Positions 13,969 to 15,050 of a stretch of DNA of 15,050 nt are shown here, piece by piece. The notes under the pieces are model-generated. The model had not been told where the DNA came from. It worked only from the letters and a program-made list of their open reading frames with translations, and made no database searches. Numbering within the stretch: the stretch's first letter is position 1; every line of letters begins with the position of its first letter. The stretch covers positions 1 through 15,050 of the forward strand of contig JAJYRT010000035.1 in NCBI GenBank assembly GCA_021793945.1, read 5' to 3'. Source of the stretch: Thermoplasmata archaeon (GTDB taxonomy: Archaea > Thermoplasmatota > Thermoplasmata > Thermoplasmatales > Thermoplasmataceae). Position numbers and translations under genes: made by a program.

Positions 13969-14170
13969 TTCAGGTGATGCCAGAGGTACGGTGCTAATCA
14001 AACTTTCCCATTGTTTTGTTCCATGACCAAAAAGGATTCAGTTACCTGGTGAGAAGTGCAAATATTTCCATATTGAACCAACCAAAGGGGGAAAGTGCAA
14101 AAGTGTTATATGAAAAAAAACAATGATAGTGGAACTAGAGTGGTAGGTTTTGGCAGATTATAGCACCATA

Positions 14171-15050
14171 ATGCTGGAAAAAAAGAAGATAGTTGAGGAT
14201 TCGCTTTCGGAATTCTTCCGCAACAAGCTTGCTGGAATATCCGATCCCTTTATCCTGGACATCGTGACAAAGATCAGGGATTTCACACTGAATGGCGGAA
14301 AGAGGGTGAGACCGATCCTGATTCAGATGGGCCATGATCTTTACAGCAGGGATCAGGAGGGTGTGGTGATGGCATCAGCGAGCATTGAAATCTTGCAGAC
14401 TTACCTTCTCATACATGATGACATCATAGACCAGAGTGACTACAGGAGAGGAAAACCAAGTTATCACAAGCAGGTCGAGGCCTTGCTTGCAGAAAGGACA
14501 AAGGATGCCAGGAGAATTGCGGAGAACCTTGCAATAGTTGCAGGAGACCTTGCAGAGAGCTACGCTCACCAGGCGATACTGGAATCAGGAGTTCCCTTCA
14601 GGCAGGCTTACCTTGCATCCCTGGAGCTTACAAACATCATCGAGAAAACCGGATACGGGCAGCTCGTAGATATAGAATCACCGATTAACGACTCTTTCAA
14701 CGAGGAAAGCCTAATGAAGCTTCATCTCTGGAAAACTGCGAAATATACCGTAGAAGGTCCACTCAGGATTGGTGCCATACTGAGCGGAACTGAAGATGAC
14801 ATAAGTGACCTGCTGGCATATGGTGACTCCCTAGGGGTTGCTTTCCAGCTGCATGATGACATAATAGGTCTTTTTGGAGAGGAGTCTGTCACTGGAAAGT
14901 CCGTGAAGAGTGACGTTAACGAAGGGAAGAAGACGCTGCTAATGCTGAAAGCCATTGAAAGATCGACTGTTGCCGATGCAGGATTTCTGAAGGAATGCCT
15001 TAAAAGCGGGAACGTATCGGACACAGATTTTGAGAGGCTGAGGAATATCG
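14171..15050 (+). CDS. Geranylgeranyl-diphosphate-type polyprenyl synthase, C-terminus off the window
   Basis: This is a trans-isoprenyl diphosphate synthase that builds the C20 (or related) chain for archaeal ether lipids. The 293 residues visible include GGKRVRPIL (42-50), the first aspartate-rich motif HDDIIDQSDYRRGKPSYH (82-99; Asp83, Asp84, Asp87), the KTAKYTVEGP helix, and the second motif QLHDDIIG (226-233; third Asp replaced by Gly, common in archaeal members) followed by GKSVKSDVNEGKKTLL. The fifth residue before the first motif is Tyr78, an aromatic stop that fits short-chain (C15-C20) products, as in Sulfolobus GGPP synthase. ATG at 14171 is taken as start; an in-frame TTG at 14150 would add MADYSTI. 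A full-length enzyme would run another 30-50 residues beyond the edge. It is divergent from RNase HII across about 200 bases. Confidence 0.93.
   Translation, partial: MLEKKKIVEDSLSEFFRNKLAGISDPFILDIVTKIRDFTLNGGKRVRPILIQMGHDLYSRDQEGVVMASASIEILQTYLLIHDDIIDQSDYRRGKPSYHKQVEALLAERTKDARRIAENLAIVAGDLAESYAHQAILESGVPFRQAYLASLELTNIIEKTGYGQLVDIESPINDSFNEESLMKLHLWKTAKYTVEGPLRIGAILSGTEDDISDLLAYGDSLGVAFQLHDDIIGLFGEESVTGKSVKSDVNEGKKTLLMLKAIERSTVADAGFLKECLKSGNVSDTDFERLRNI

Noticed and set aside
14110..14163. Seventeen-codon frame (MKKNNDSGTRVVGFGRL) upstream of the prenyl synthase
   Set aside because: Too short, without a properly spaced promoter or SD site.
1..15050. CRISPR array, tRNA or rRNA genes, or a defence operon
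   Set aside because: I found no regularly spaced direct repeats, no cloverleaf-like segments and no cluster of linked unknown genes. The window is compact housekeeping sequence with one small transposon remnant.
14226..15050. Loss of the third aspartate in the second Asp-rich motif of the prenyl synthase (DDIIG)
   Set aside because: Gly at this site is common in archaeal GGPP synthases, so it does not signal an inactive enzyme.

Overview
The window looks like chromosomal DNA from a wall-less, acidophilic-type euryarchaeon of the Thermoplasmatales or a close relative. The evidence is an archaeal-type S-adenosylmethionine synthetase, an XPD/Rad3 helicase with four Fe-S cysteines and the size and sequence style of the Thermoplasma enzyme, an archaeal-style RNase HII, a PAC2-family proteasome-assembly-chaperone homologue, and a geranylgeranyl-diphosphate-type prenyl synthase. 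Most genes carry an AT-rich TATA-like box about 25-30 bases before the start codon and almost no leader, as expected for leaderless archaeal mRNAs. The genus cannot be fixed from this sequence.

Layout: 1-155 is the C-terminal end of a membrane protein, possibly a presenilin-like protease. 319-1740 is an APC-family amino acid permease. 2005-2940 (minus) is an aldo/keto reductase, divergent from a 403-residue bactofilin-like beta-solenoid protein (3001-4212). The latter converges with 2 bases to spare on purH (4215-5708, minus). purH is divergent from the S-adenosylmethionine synthetase gene (about 5863-7092). After that gene lies a roughly 249-bp internally deleted IS200/IS605-type element (7112-7360), abutting a GNAT acetyltransferase (7357-7818, minus). 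Upstream on the minus strand are a CLC chloride channel/transporter with CBS domains (7972 to about 9780) and the XPD helicase (9848-11707). XPD is divergent from a PAC2-family protein (11820-12575), which converges with 2 bases to spare on a TPR protein (12578-13276, minus). RNase HII (13342 to about 13968, minus) follows, divergent from a prenyl-diphosphate synthase that runs off the right edge (14171-15050).

Most of the region is compact housekeeping sequence: purine and one-carbon metabolism (PurH, SAM synthetase), DNA repair (XPD, RNase HII), proteostasis (PAC2 homologue), membrane lipid synthesis (prenyl synthase) and transport (APC, CLC). No operon defines a defence or secretion system, and I see no CRISPR array, tRNA or rRNA.

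The points most worth a second look are: the bactofilin-like protein with cysteines recurring in a 15-17-residue register; the miniature IS605-type element whose insertion seems to have recreated the stop codon of the neighbouring gene; a CLC gene whose homologous N-terminus extends 52 codons past the first ATG and seems to start at ACG or ATT; a PAC2 protein ending in a perfect HbYX-type Met-Tyr-Arg; and overlapping inverted repeats between purH and the SAM synthetase gene.
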